From the NCBI GenBank assembly GCA_004297665.1, contig SCUP01000002.1:1-7459 (forward strand): a stretch of 7,459 nt of DNA, read 5' to 3'. The stretch's first letter is position 1; every line of letters starts with the position of its first letter. Below are positions 1 through 5,028 of the stretch, one piece after another. This DNA comes from Nitrosarchaeum sp. GTDB taxonomy: Archaea; Thermoproteota; Nitrososphaeria; Nitrososphaerales; Nitrosopumilaceae. The notes under the pieces are model-generated. The model did no database searches. It was given only the letters and a program-made list of their open reading frames with translations, and had not been told where the DNA came from. Position numbers and translations under genes: made by a program.

Positions 1-156
1 GTAAATGATTGACACAAACTTTATTGATTTCACTATAAGATAGATTTCAAGGTTTTAAAAATTTGCCCTTTTGGTGCATGTTTGATACAATTTATTATCT
101 AGATTAACCTCATTTATTTTCTCTAATCATTATTCTAACCAATAATATTTGAAATG

Positions 157-633
157 TCATCTAACCTTACATTCGATTTTAAGTGATTTTACTGTGGCAT
201 AGTATGTAAAAGCCAATAATGCAATTGCCCCAATCCTTATTGGAAGTTCAAAACTTGTCAAAAACGCAAGAGTGGTAGCACCTACAGAACCAAATGTAGA
301 AACCACAGCAAAACCGATAGGACCGCAGCTGCAAGCACCAGCAACAGACCCAACAAATGAACTAAAAACACTGCCGCCCATCTTTCCTTTTGATTTTTTC
401 AAAATATTGATTCGGTAAACATTCATAGGAATTACCAAAGCAGACAATATTGAGAGAATTATAATTAACACAAATCCAAATTCTGTCCCTTGTGAGATAT
501 GGCCAACGATGTAGGGGTCCAAGAAAATATACTCTGAAAGAATTAACAAGCCAATTAACATAGATGTGAAAATAACAACTGACAAAACAATGTAGAAGTG
601 ATTTGAAAATACAAGTTTCAGAGGTTGCATCAT
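157..633 (-). CDS. Four-helix membrane protein with intramembrane Cys-Ser-Cys; putative partner of the adjacent DsbA-like protein
   Basis: The 158-residue product is almost entirely hydrophobic. Likely membrane segments are residues 13-33, 52-72, 88-118 (a long or re-entrant stretch) and 132-148, with a basic loop (KKSKGK, 79-84) between the second and third. The third segment carries GACSCGP, with Cys101 and Cys103; another Cys lies near the end (155). I do not recognise a named family. The Cys pair followed by a Gly/Pro turn, a Gly-rich stretch, a short loop and a last helix ending in Tyr/Lys resembles the MerT/MerF mercury-transport hairpin. That is a resemblance by eye only. The gene begins one base after the stop of the DsbA-like gene (TAG, T, ATG ATG), so translation is very likely coupled; either ATG could initiate. 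The context suggests a role in passing electrons to or from the exported thioredoxin, or in metal handling. Presence of a real gene is well supported; function is inference. Confidence 0.85.
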   Translation of the reverse strand: MMQPLKLVFSNHFYIVLSVVIFTSMLIGLLILSEYIFLDPYIVGHISQGTEFGFVLIIILSILSALVIPMNVYRINILKKSKGKMGGSVFSSFVGSVAGACSCGPIGFAVVSTFGSVGATTLAFLTSFELPIRIGAIALLAFTYYATVKSLKIECKVR

Positions 634-634
634 A

Positions 635-1291
635 CTAAATCATTGAATCCAATACTTGTTTAAAAACAGAGTACGGCTGTGCACCAACAAGTTTTTGTTG
701 TTGTCCATCAGGACCTATAATAAAAAATGTAGGAGTGCCACTTGCACCTAATTTTTTTGCCTCTGCAATATTATACTGAACTCTTTTGGCATATTTTCCC
801 GAATCAAGACAACTATCAAATAATTCCATATCAAGACCCAAACTAAATGCAAATGCTTTTAGTCGTTGAGAATTTGCCCACCCATTATCTATTTGAGATT
901 CTTGAGCAGTGTACAGTTGATTATGATATTCCCAATATTTTCCTTGATCTTCAGCACAGTAAGATGCTTGAGCTGCTTTTGGGGAATCCATTCCCAGAAA
1001 AGCAAGATCCATAAAGACAAAGTTAACCTTTCCAGTATCAACATAATTTTGAAACACAGTAGGTTTTGTATTATGAAACCAATTATAGCACTGATGACAT
1101 TGATAATCACCAAACTCCACTATTGTAACTTGAGCAGATGGGTTTCCCAATATTGATGAACCCATTGTAGTAGAAATTATTCCATGAGTTCTTACATCAC
1201 GATTGTCAGTTTCAACAGAAGATGAAGAATAGACTACAATTACACTTATGATGGCTACAGATATGATAATGCCAACTATTTTTTTATTCAC
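635..1291 (-). CDS. Membrane-anchored DsbA-like thioredoxin-fold oxidoreductase
   Basis: The 218-residue product begins with a signal-anchor (about residues 5-21, preceded by KK), placing the rest outside the cell. A DsbA/Thioredoxin_4-type domain follows: strand VTIVEFGDYQ, active site Cys65-His-Gln-Cys68, the helical insertion with YCAEDQGKYWEYHNQLY (111-127), and the cis-proline loop GASGTPTFF (Thr186-Pro187). Cys112 and Cys161 form an additional pair in the helical domain. The family oxidises, reduces or isomerises disulfides in extracytoplasmic proteins; which direction cannot be read from sequence. No lipobox cysteine is present. The start is GTG: the codon two triplets upstream is an in-frame stop, leaving no ATG alternative. 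A TATA-like TTTTTAAAC lies about 25 bases upstream, so it may have its own promoter besides read-through from the zinc-finger gene 31 bases upstream. The CxC membrane gene follows after one base. Confidence 0.93.
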   Translation of the reverse strand: MNKKIVGIIISVAIISVIVVYSSSSVETDNRDVRTHGIISTTMGSSILGNPSAQVTIVEFGDYQCHQCYNWFHNTKPTVFQNYVDTGKVNFVFMDLAFLGMDSPKAAQASYCAEDQGKYWEYHNQLYTAQESQIDNGWANSQRLKAFAFSLGLDMELFDSCLDSGKYAKRVQYNIAEAKKLGASGTPTFFIIGPDGQQQKLVGAQPYSVFKQVLDSMI

Positions 1292-1310
1292 AAGTCAAGT
1301 CTTGAAAAAT

Positions 1311-1319
1311 TGTTTAAAA
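1311..1319 (-). promoter_or_regulatory. Possible TATA box for the DsbA-like gene
   Basis: Read on the minus strand the sequence is TTTTTAAAC, centred about 25 bases upstream of the GTG at 1291. That is the spacing expected for an archaeal leaderless transcript. The match is weak, and the same T-run could instead serve as a termination signal for the upstream zinc-finger gene. Confidence 0.3.
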
Positions 1320-1322
1320 AAC

Positions 1323-1520
1323 TTATTCCAAATTATGAGAGGATTTTCGCTTAAAGAGATTTACAAATTTGGAAATAGCAGTGTCAATTGGACATGTCTC
1401 ACATAACACATCAGAGGAATGTTTGATTAGGTGCTTCTCAAATGTTTTTCTAGAATCAAATATCAGATCACATCTTGTGCAGTAAACCTTTGAAATATTA
1501 TTTTTAGGTAATTTTACCAC
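1323..1520 (-). CDS. Tiny C2H2 zinc-finger protein with an extra CxxC
   Basis: The 65-residue product contains a textbook C2H2 finger: Cys14-x2-Cys17-x12-His30-x3-His34, with Phe21 and Phe27 at the two hydrophobic core positions of the classical fold. A second knuckle, Cys40-x2-Cys43, follows, then a basic tail (FKRK). The finger could bind DNA, RNA or a protein; a single finger usually gives weak DNA binding alone. The start is GTG at 1520: an in-frame TAA lies 10-12 bases upstream and no Met occurs later in the protein. A strong TATA box is 26 bases upstream, so the transcript probably begins at the GTG itself. It lies immediately upstream of, and co-oriented with, the DsbA-like gene, so it may act in the same process. 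Finger assignment is firm; role unknown. Confidence 0.85.
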   Translation of the reverse strand: MVKLPKNNISKVYCTRCDLIFDSRKTFEKHLIKHSSDVLCETCPIDTAISKFVNLFKRKSSHNLE

Positions 1521-1540
1521 TAGTGTTTTTTATAGTTAGA

Positions 1541-1550
1541 ACTTATAAAG
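1541..1550 (-). promoter_or_regulatory. TATA box of the zinc-finger/DsbA-like cluster
   Basis: On the minus strand the sequence is CTTTATAAGT, close to the archaeal TATA consensus. It is centred about 26 bases from the GTG at 1520 and preceded by the purine-rich ACAAGAT, a plausible BRE. It predicts a leaderless mRNA. Confidence 0.65.
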
Positions 1551-1668
1551 ATCTTGTTGAAAATCACATCTAAAAAAATTCATACATGATCATTTCTAAA
1601 TAATTAGTTTTTACTAGATGCACGACATTTTAGAAATTAAAACAGACACAGGGCATATAGTCAGTAGG

Positions 1669-1676
1669 TAAAAAAA
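1669..1676 (-). terminator. T-tract directly after the 1677-2042 gene
   Basis: On the minus strand seven consecutive T residues follow the TGA stop of the upstream C2H2 gene with no gap. Archaeal RNA polymerase can terminate on such U-rich tracts without a hairpin. This tract and the separate TATA box at 1541-1550 argue that the two C2H2 genes are separate transcription units. Confidence 0.5.
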
Positions 1677-2042
1677 TCATAGATAGTGTATTTTCATATG
1701 ATTTTGGAGTTCTATTTCATAGCTAGTTACAAATCCACAGTGAGTACATGAAAACAACTCAGATGGCGGAGAAGGATCTCGTTCAATGGTTTTTCCTGAA
1801 ATAGATTTAATCAATATGACATCATTGCTAGAAATCACAGCAAAATTTCGTCCCTCTCCAATTGACTCTAGGAATTCTTTGATTGCAGTTATCACCACAT
1901 TTTTGTCAATTTTTTCATCATTTAATGAAGACAACATAAACTCATGAATCTTCAAAGTAGGTATTGCAGCAACTTGATCTGATACATAAACGACTAATTC
2001 GCTCTTTATAGATGCCACATCTCTACAATCAATTGTAAGCAT
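1677..2042 (-). CDS. Small protein with a C-terminal C2H2 zinc finger
   Basis: Taken from the ATG at 2042 the product has 121 residues. About 90 residues form an alpha/beta-looking N-terminal domain that I do not recognise: strands around LVVYVSD and NFAVISSNDVILIK, helix around VVITAIKEFLESIG. An acidic, proline-containing linker (ERDPSPPSE) follows. The extreme C-terminus is Cys-x2-Cys-x12-His-x3-His (Cys99, Cys102, His115, His119), a canonical C2H2 spacing; the usual first core Phe is Thr, but Phe sits two residues earlier. The reading frame extends seven codons further to a TTG at 2063. I prefer the ATG because a TATA-like element lies 26 bases before it. It is divergent from the 2126 gene, with a strong inverted repeat between them. 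A regulator with a zinc-finger module is one possibility; target unknown. Confidence 0.82.
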   Translation of the reverse strand: MLTIDCRDVASIKSELVVYVSDQVAAIPTLKIHEFMLSSLNDEKIDKNVVITAIKEFLESIGEGRNFAVISSNDVILIKSISGKTIERDPSPPSELFSCTHCGFVTSYEIELQNHMKIHYL

Positions 2043-2063
2043 AAAGTGTGGTGAAAGAATCAA

Positions 2064-2071
2064 TATTTTAG
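2064..2071 (-). promoter_or_regulatory. Probable TATA box for the 1677-2042 gene
   Basis: The minus-strand sequence TAAAATAT is centred about 26 bases upstream of the ATG at 2042, fitting a leaderless transcript. This spacing is the main reason for choosing ATG-2042 over TTG-2063. Confidence 0.45.
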
Positions 2072-2086
2072 TTTAACAAATATTTG

Positions 2087-2119
2087 AAAATGATTATTAT
2101 GGTTTGAAATAATCATTTT
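2087..2119. repeat. 12-bp perfect inverted repeat in the divergent promoter region; candidate operator
   Basis: AAAATGATTATT at 2087-2098 is perfectly complementary to AATAATCATTTT at 2108-2119, with a 9-base spacer. Allowing one bulged T extends the match by two pairs (TG/CA). It lies between the starts of the divergent genes at 2042 (minus) and 2126 (plus). It covers the place where the plus-strand TATA box should be and sits just upstream of the minus-strand TATA box. No gene terminates here, so a terminator hairpin is unlikely. Binding of a dimeric regulator is the simplest reading. Confidence 0.55.
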
Positions 2120-2125
2120 TCATAG

Positions 2126-2512
2126 ATGAGAGATTCAGAGACATTTGGTGTGGAAAAAGGATATGGTGAAGAAGTAGTTACATGGCTAAACCAACAATCC
2201 AAAGAGCAAGGATCTAAATTCGAAGCAAGACTGTATGGATATACAGTAACTACAAAAAATTTTGGAGACTTTGAAATGTTTTCATGGATTGGTGATGTAC
2301 AGATTGCAAGAAAAATGATCAATAAAGCAAGTAAAAGATTCAAGATTAAAGTAATAGAAGGAGGATACAAACCAAAAGAAAAGGTATTTCGAATGAAAAA
2401 ATTTGATTATGCAAAAGTCAGAAAAGACGAAAAAACAATAGGGCAGGTAGAATTTGAAGCATCAAGATTTGGCAATGTACAATGGGAGATAAAAAATGAA
2501 GAACGCCATTAA
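2126..2512 (+). CDS. Uncharacterised soluble 128-residue protein
   Basis: I do not recognise the family. The product is hydrophilic, has no cysteines, no membrane segment and no signal peptide. It alternates predicted helix and strand: helix EEVVTWLNQQSKE (residues 15-27), strands ARLYGYTVTTKNF and EMFSWIGD, helix VQIARKMINKASKRF (about 58-72), strand IKVIEGGY, then a basic stretch FRMKKFDYAKVRKDEK and a C-terminal strand-rich part. This is consistent with a small alpha/beta domain. The ATG at 2126 is preceded by no Shine-Dalgarno sequence. A weak TATTATG lies about 26 bases upstream, inside the inverted repeat. The beta-hydroxyacid dehydrogenase follows after 24 bases and the two are probably co-transcribed, so it may act with that enzyme or regulate it. 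Confidence 0.8.
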   Translation: MRDSETFGVEKGYGEEVVTWLNQQSKEQGSKFEARLYGYTVTTKNFGDFEMFSWIGDVQIARKMINKASKRFKIKVIEGGYKPKEKVFRMKKFDYAKVRKDEKTIGQVEFEASRFGNVQWEIKNEERH

Positions 2513-2522
2513 ATACAGAAAC

Positions 2523-2528
2523 AGGAGA
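2523..2528 (+). promoter_or_regulatory. Shine-Dalgarno site of the dehydrogenase gene
   Basis: AGGAGA ends eight bases before the ATG at 2537. A clear ribosome site here contrasts with the leaderless-type starts elsewhere in the window. It supports internal translation from a two-gene mRNA begun upstream of 2126. Confidence 0.6.
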
Positions 2529-2536
2529 AACGAAAG

Positions 2537-3409
2537 ATGACAAAAATTGGAATTATCGGAACAGGAATGCTTGGAAACGCAGTAGGTTTGCATTTATTGA
2601 AATCAGGTTTTGATTTAACAGTGTACAACAGAACAAAAGAAAAAACAAACGAATTAAAAAATAACGGCGCAAAAGTTGTAGATTCTCCAAAAAAGGTAGC
2701 TGAAAATTCAGAATTGATCATCATAGTTGTAAAAGATGCAGATGTCGTAAAAGAAGTATCATTTGGGAAAAATGGGATCATTGAAGGAAAACACGAAGGA
2801 CTGACAGTTGCAGATATGAGCACCATAAATCCAGTAGAGTCAAAAAATATTTCAAAAAAATTTTCAGATCATGAAATTATTAAATTAGACATACCAGTTA
2901 TGGGCGGACCAAATGTAGCAATTACTGGGGAATTAGTATTGATGGCATCGGGGAATAAAAACACATTTGATAGATTCAGAAATGTTTTTGAAAAAATAGC
3001 AAACAAAATATTTTTTTTGGGAGAAGATGGAACAGCTCATCTAGTCAAACTTGCAATGAATCTTCAAATAACAATGCTGGCACTTGCCCTATCTGAGGGA
3101 ATCACACTGGTAAGAAGTGCAAATGTAGACCCAAAAATATTTCTAGATATTTTGAATTCAACTTATTTTAAAACTGGAATGAGTGAAAATAAAGCATACA
3201 AGATGATACAAGATGAATTTGATGCAACATTTACCCTTGCAAATTTGAAAAAAGATATCAGTACTATTACAGATACTGCAAAATCATTTGGGATCAAATT
3301 GCCAATGATCGAAAAAGCTGAAGAGATATACAAAGAGGCAGTGAAAAAAGGATTTGGAAATATAGATTATACAGGAATTTTAGCATATATCAAAAAAAAC
3401 AATTCTTAG
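2537..3409 (+). CDS. Beta-hydroxyacid dehydrogenase (3-hydroxyisobutyrate dehydrogenase family)
   Basis: The 290-residue length is normal for the family. The N-terminal Rossmann fold has Gly8-x-Gly10-x2-Gly13 at its start and ends strand two with Asn31-Arg32-Thr33; Arg there usually favours NADP over NAD. The substrate loop ADMSTINP contains Ser95, followed by the signature DIPVMGGPNVAITGEL (118-133, with Gly123-Gly124). The catalytic lysine is Lys171 in HLVKLAMN, with Asn175 four residues on, as in characterised members. Such enzymes interconvert short hydroxyacids and semialdehydes (3-hydroxyisobutyrate, tartronate, succinic or malonic semialdehyde). The exact substrate cannot be read. In a thaumarchaeon a semialdehyde reductase role near the hydroxypropionate/hydroxybutyrate cycle is conceivable but unproven. 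It is second gene of an operon, behind a good ribosome site. Family call is firm. Confidence 0.93.
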   Translation: MTKIGIIGTGMLGNAVGLHLLKSGFDLTVYNRTKEKTNELKNNGAKVVDSPKKVAENSELIIIVVKDADVVKEVSFGKNGIIEGKHEGLTVADMSTINPVESKNISKKFSDHEIIKLDIPVMGGPNVAITGELVLMASGNKNTFDRFRNVFEKIANKIFFLGEDGTAHLVKLAMNLQITMLALALSEGITLVRSANVDPKIFLDILNSTYFKTGMSENKAYKMIQDEFDATFTLANLKKDISTITDTAKSFGIKLPMIEKAEEIYKEAVKKGFGNIDYTGILAYIKKNNS

Positions 3410-3432
3410 CATGATAAATAAAAAATATGACT

Positions 3433-3456
3433 GAATTTTACCAAAAATTCTATAAG
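3433..3456 (+). promoter_or_regulatory. Promoter of the SDR gene with an abutting inverted repeat
   Basis: TATAAG at 3451-3456 is centred about 25 bases before the ATG at 3478, predicting a leaderless mRNA. Directly upstream, GAATTTT (3433-3439) and AAAATTC (3444-3450) form a 7-bp perfect inverted repeat with a 4-base spacer. It touches the TATA box and occupies the BRE position. A regulator bound there would block TBP/TFB loading. Confidence 0.55.
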
Positions 3457-3477
3457 ACACATCAATAAAATTACCAT

Positions 3478-4239
3478 ATGCGATTAAAGGACAAAGTTGC
3501 AATAGTTACTGGTGCATCAAGTGATATTGGCAAAGGTGTTGCAAAGAGATTTGCAGAAGAAGGAGCCAAAGTAATCCTCATTGCAAGAAATCTGCAGAGA
3601 TTAGAAAAAGCCAGAAAAGAGATAGGAAATGAAAAATCTACGGCATCAATGGTGTGTGATTTAACTAATGAGTCCCAAGTAATGCAAACAGTTAGTCAAG
3701 TTATGGACACATATGGAAAAATCGATATTTTAGTGAATAATGCAGGTGCAATCAATGATCCAGTTCATTTTCATGAAATGGCAGATTCTGAAATTAAAAA
3801 ATTAATCGATGTCAATTTATTTGGAGTTTTTCACATGACAAAAGCTGTGCTAAACAAAATGTCAGATGTCAAAAAAGGAGTTATCATAAACATCGGTTCA
3901 ATCTCAAGTGAAAGAGCCATACCAAGAGTTCATTTGGCAGCATACTCGGCAACAAAAGCAGCAATAACAATGTTCACAAAATCAATCGCAGTAGAATATG
4001 CAAGAAGAAATATCAGATGTAATTGTGTAAATCCAGGAATTATCAATTCAGGCATGATAAAGCCATATCTTGATGATCCCCAAGCAAGAAAAGTTCTGGA
4101 AGAAAGATTACCACTAGCAAGAATCGGTGAACCAGTAGATGTTGCAAATGCAGTATTATTCTTAGCATCAGACGAGGCAAATTGGATTACAGGCACTGTC
4201 CTCAATGTAGATGGTGGAAAAACAGCTTCAGAAGGATAA
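3478..4239 (+). CDS. Short-chain dehydrogenase/reductase (SDR), FabG-like
   Basis: At 253 residues this is a classical-size SDR. Visible elements are the cofactor loop TGASSDIG (11-18), the NNAG motif (87-90), structural Asn113, Ser141 in NIGS, the catalytic pair Tyr156-x3-Lys160, the PG turn in NPGIINSG, and the C-terminal GTVLNVDGG. Two features are unusual. The middle glycine of the TGxxxGxG cofactor motif is Asp16, and Ser141 to Tyr156 is 15 residues instead of the usual 13, so Ser143 could be the working serine. Arg37 at the end of the second strand suggests NADP. The family reduces ketones or oxidises alcohols on many substrates (3-oxoacyl thioesters, sugars, polyols); the substrate here is unknown. 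It has its own promoter, is likely leaderless, and overlaps the convergent DUF99 gene by 12 bases at its 3' end. Confidence 0.93.
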   Translation: MRLKDKVAIVTGASSDIGKGVAKRFAEEGAKVILIARNLQRLEKARKEIGNEKSTASMVCDLTNESQVMQTVSQVMDTYGKIDILVNNAGAINDPVHFHEMADSEIKKLIDVNLFGVFHMTKAVLNKMSDVKKGVIINIGSISSERAIPRVHLAAYSATKAAITMFTKSIAVEYARRNIRCNCVNPGIINSGMIKPYLDDPQARKVLEERLPLARIGEPVDVANAVLFLASDEANWITGTVLNVDGGKTASEG

Positions 4240-4247
4240 TCCTTTTT
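4218..4247. terminator. Interlocked termination region of two convergent, overlapping genes
   Basis: The SDR stop (4237-4239) lies inside the DUF99 gene and the DUF99 stop (4228-4230) lies inside the SDR gene. Each is followed within a few bases by five T residues on its own strand: 4243-4247 for plus, 4218-4222 for minus. AAGG (4232-4235) and CCTT (4241-4244) could form a small stem across the SDR stop just before the plus-strand T-run. Each gene's likely terminator is thus coding sequence of the other. Confidence 0.45.
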
Positions 4248-4809
4248 GAAGTAATGAATTAGCAAGTAATTGAGATACTCTAAGAGGTTCAGGAACAGAG
4301 CCTTGCAATGTTAATTTGTTTAGGAGTTGTTTAACTTCATAAATCGTACAGCCCTCATATCGTACAAAAAGATCACAAGATGTATGTAGAGTAATTCTCT
4401 CTCTTTTTCCTAATTTTTTATATTCGTTAATTTTAGATTCAAAAGATTTTGGGAAGTGATGTTTTATTGCATCTTCAATTCCATCAGATTCATTGTATGT
4501 AATTCCAATAATTGGGATTTGTAAAGAATCATGTAATTTTTTGATATCAACAATATTATACATTGAAATAATTAACCCAGAAATGATTAGATAACTAATA
4601 TCAAATCTAGATAGTTCTTCATACATGTGTAATATTTGATCAGTGGCATCATTGCCTTCTAAAGTAGCACTTCCAAAAACAAATCCATCAATTACAAAAT
4701 CCCTTCTCATTATTAATCCAGATAGAATGGATCTTGTCGAATTTTGTCTAAAGCTTTCAGCAATGGCAAGACCACGTAAACCCCTTTTTTCAAGATGGAG
4801 TGATCTCAT
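4228..4809 (-). CDS. DUF99 family protein (endonuclease V-like fold)
   Basis: The 193-residue product shows the DUF99 pattern from end to end: N-terminal HLEKRGLRGLAIAESF (5-20), the DGFVFG turn (41-46), LEGNDATDQI (50-59), the central SGLIISMYNIVDI (77-89), Pro99 in IPIIGIT, and the C-terminal PEPLRVSQLLA (173-183). DUF99 proteins are archaeal, about 190 residues long, and structurally related to endonuclease V; their cellular function is not established. At the position where family members commonly have acidic Asp-Asp or Asp-Gly in the first strand this copy has Ala-Glu-Ser. If those residues are catalytic, its activity may be altered. The ATG at 4809 follows a good Shine-Dalgarno AGGAGA. 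That site lies inside the upstream 41-codon ORF, whose 3' end overlaps this gene by 20 bases. The 3' end overlaps the SDR gene. Confidence 0.88.
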   Translation of the reverse strand: MRSLHLEKRGLRGLAIAESFRQNSTRSILSGLIMRRDFVIDGFVFGSATLEGNDATDQILHMYEELSRFDISYLIISGLIISMYNIVDIKKLHDSLQIPIIGITYNESDGIEDAIKHHFPKSFESKINEYKKLGKRERITLHTSCDLFVRYEGCTIYEVKQLLNKLTLQGSVPEPLRVSQLLANSLLQKGLSF

Positions 4810-4915
4810 TTTTTCTTCTCCTATTGTAAGACTTGTAGCTAAAAGCAGTAATCCCCATAATTATTACAGTGATTACAGACCAGAATACAAAAGAAGCAAC
4901 ATCAGACTCTGCCAT
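4790..4915 (-). CDS. Single-pass membrane miniprotein, 41 residues
   Basis: An ATG at 4915 opens 41 codons ending in TGA at 4790-4792. The product has an acidic N-terminus (MAESD), one hydrophobic helix of about 18-20 residues (6-25, including Phe-Val-Phe-Trp and Val-Ile-Ile-Met-Gly), then a tail with a basic cluster (Tyr-Lys-Ser-Tyr-Asn-Arg-Arg-Arg-Lys-Asn). This layout predicts N-terminus outside and C-terminus inside. An in-frame TAA lies upstream at 4934-4936, so no earlier ATG exists. The ORF overlaps the DUF99 start by 20 bases and contains that gene's Shine-Dalgarno site, a sign of translational coupling. The composition is that of a real small membrane protein, not random frame. Function unknown; a partner or anchor for the DUF99 protein is possible. 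Confidence 0.6.
   Translation of the reverse strand: MAESDVASFVFWSVITVIIMGITAFSYKSYNRRRKNEITPS
4817..4822 (-). promoter_or_regulatory. Shine-Dalgarno site of the DUF99 gene
   Basis: AGGAGA on the minus strand ends seven bases before the ATG at 4809. It shows that DUF99 is translated from a message starting further upstream, which independently supports a co-transcribed gene upstream (the 41-codon ORF). Confidence 0.6.
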
Positions 4916-4935
4916 TAAACAAACATAGATAAATT

Positions 4936-5005
4936 AAACATCTAAAGTTTTGGTTTAAAAAAAGATAATAAAAAAATCTTTAGAGTTATTTCTGAAACAT
5001 CTAAA
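4936..5005. repeat. Pair of 11-bp direct repeats in the divergent promoter region
   Basis: AAACATCTAAA occurs at 4936-4946 and again at 4995-5005, 59 bases apart. Both lie between the divergent starts at 4915 (minus) and 5029 (plus). Each copy overlaps the place where one gene's TATA box is expected (CTTTAGAT on the minus strand at about 4941-4948; TCTAAATAG on the plus strand at about 5000-5008). A 6-bp inverted repeat, AAAGAT (4961-4966) and ATCTTT (4976-4981), lies between them. Low-complexity AT-rich sequence makes chance a real alternative. Confidence 0.4.
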
Positions 5006-5008
5006 TAG
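5000..5008 (+). promoter_or_regulatory. Probable TATA box for the 5029 gene
   Basis: TCTAAATAG is centred about 25 bases before the ATG at 5029, so the mRNA should be leaderless. The box is also the core of a small palindrome, ATCTA-AA-TAGAT, at 4999-5010. Confidence 0.45.
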
Positions 5009-5028
5009 ATTTGATACAGATAACATTC

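Noticed and set aside
1..33. Possible GTG-started gene running off the left edge on the minus strand, with a TTTTTAAAACC box about 25 bases before it
   Set aside because: Only 11 codons are visible, insufficient to support a gene; plus-strand frames are closed by stops within the first 12 bases.
866..1156. Plus-strand 96-codon and minus-strand 74-codon frames
   Set aside because: Both are alternative frames of the DsbA-like gene, whose CHQC and cis-Pro motifs fix the true frame.
1592..1637. 9-bp inverted repeat ATTTCTAAA / TTTAGAAAT with a 28-base loop
   Set aside because: The loop is long and both arms are low-complexity AT sequence, so it is likely coincidental.
1618..1671. 17-codon plus-strand ORF with a TATA-like sequence about 25 bases upstream
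   Set aside because: It is too short to distinguish from chance; it has no ribosome site and no hydrophobic or metal-binding feature.
4643..4918. Plus-strand 91-codon frame
   Set aside because: It is antisense to the DUF99 N-terminus and the miniprotein, with no recognisable motif and no promoter.
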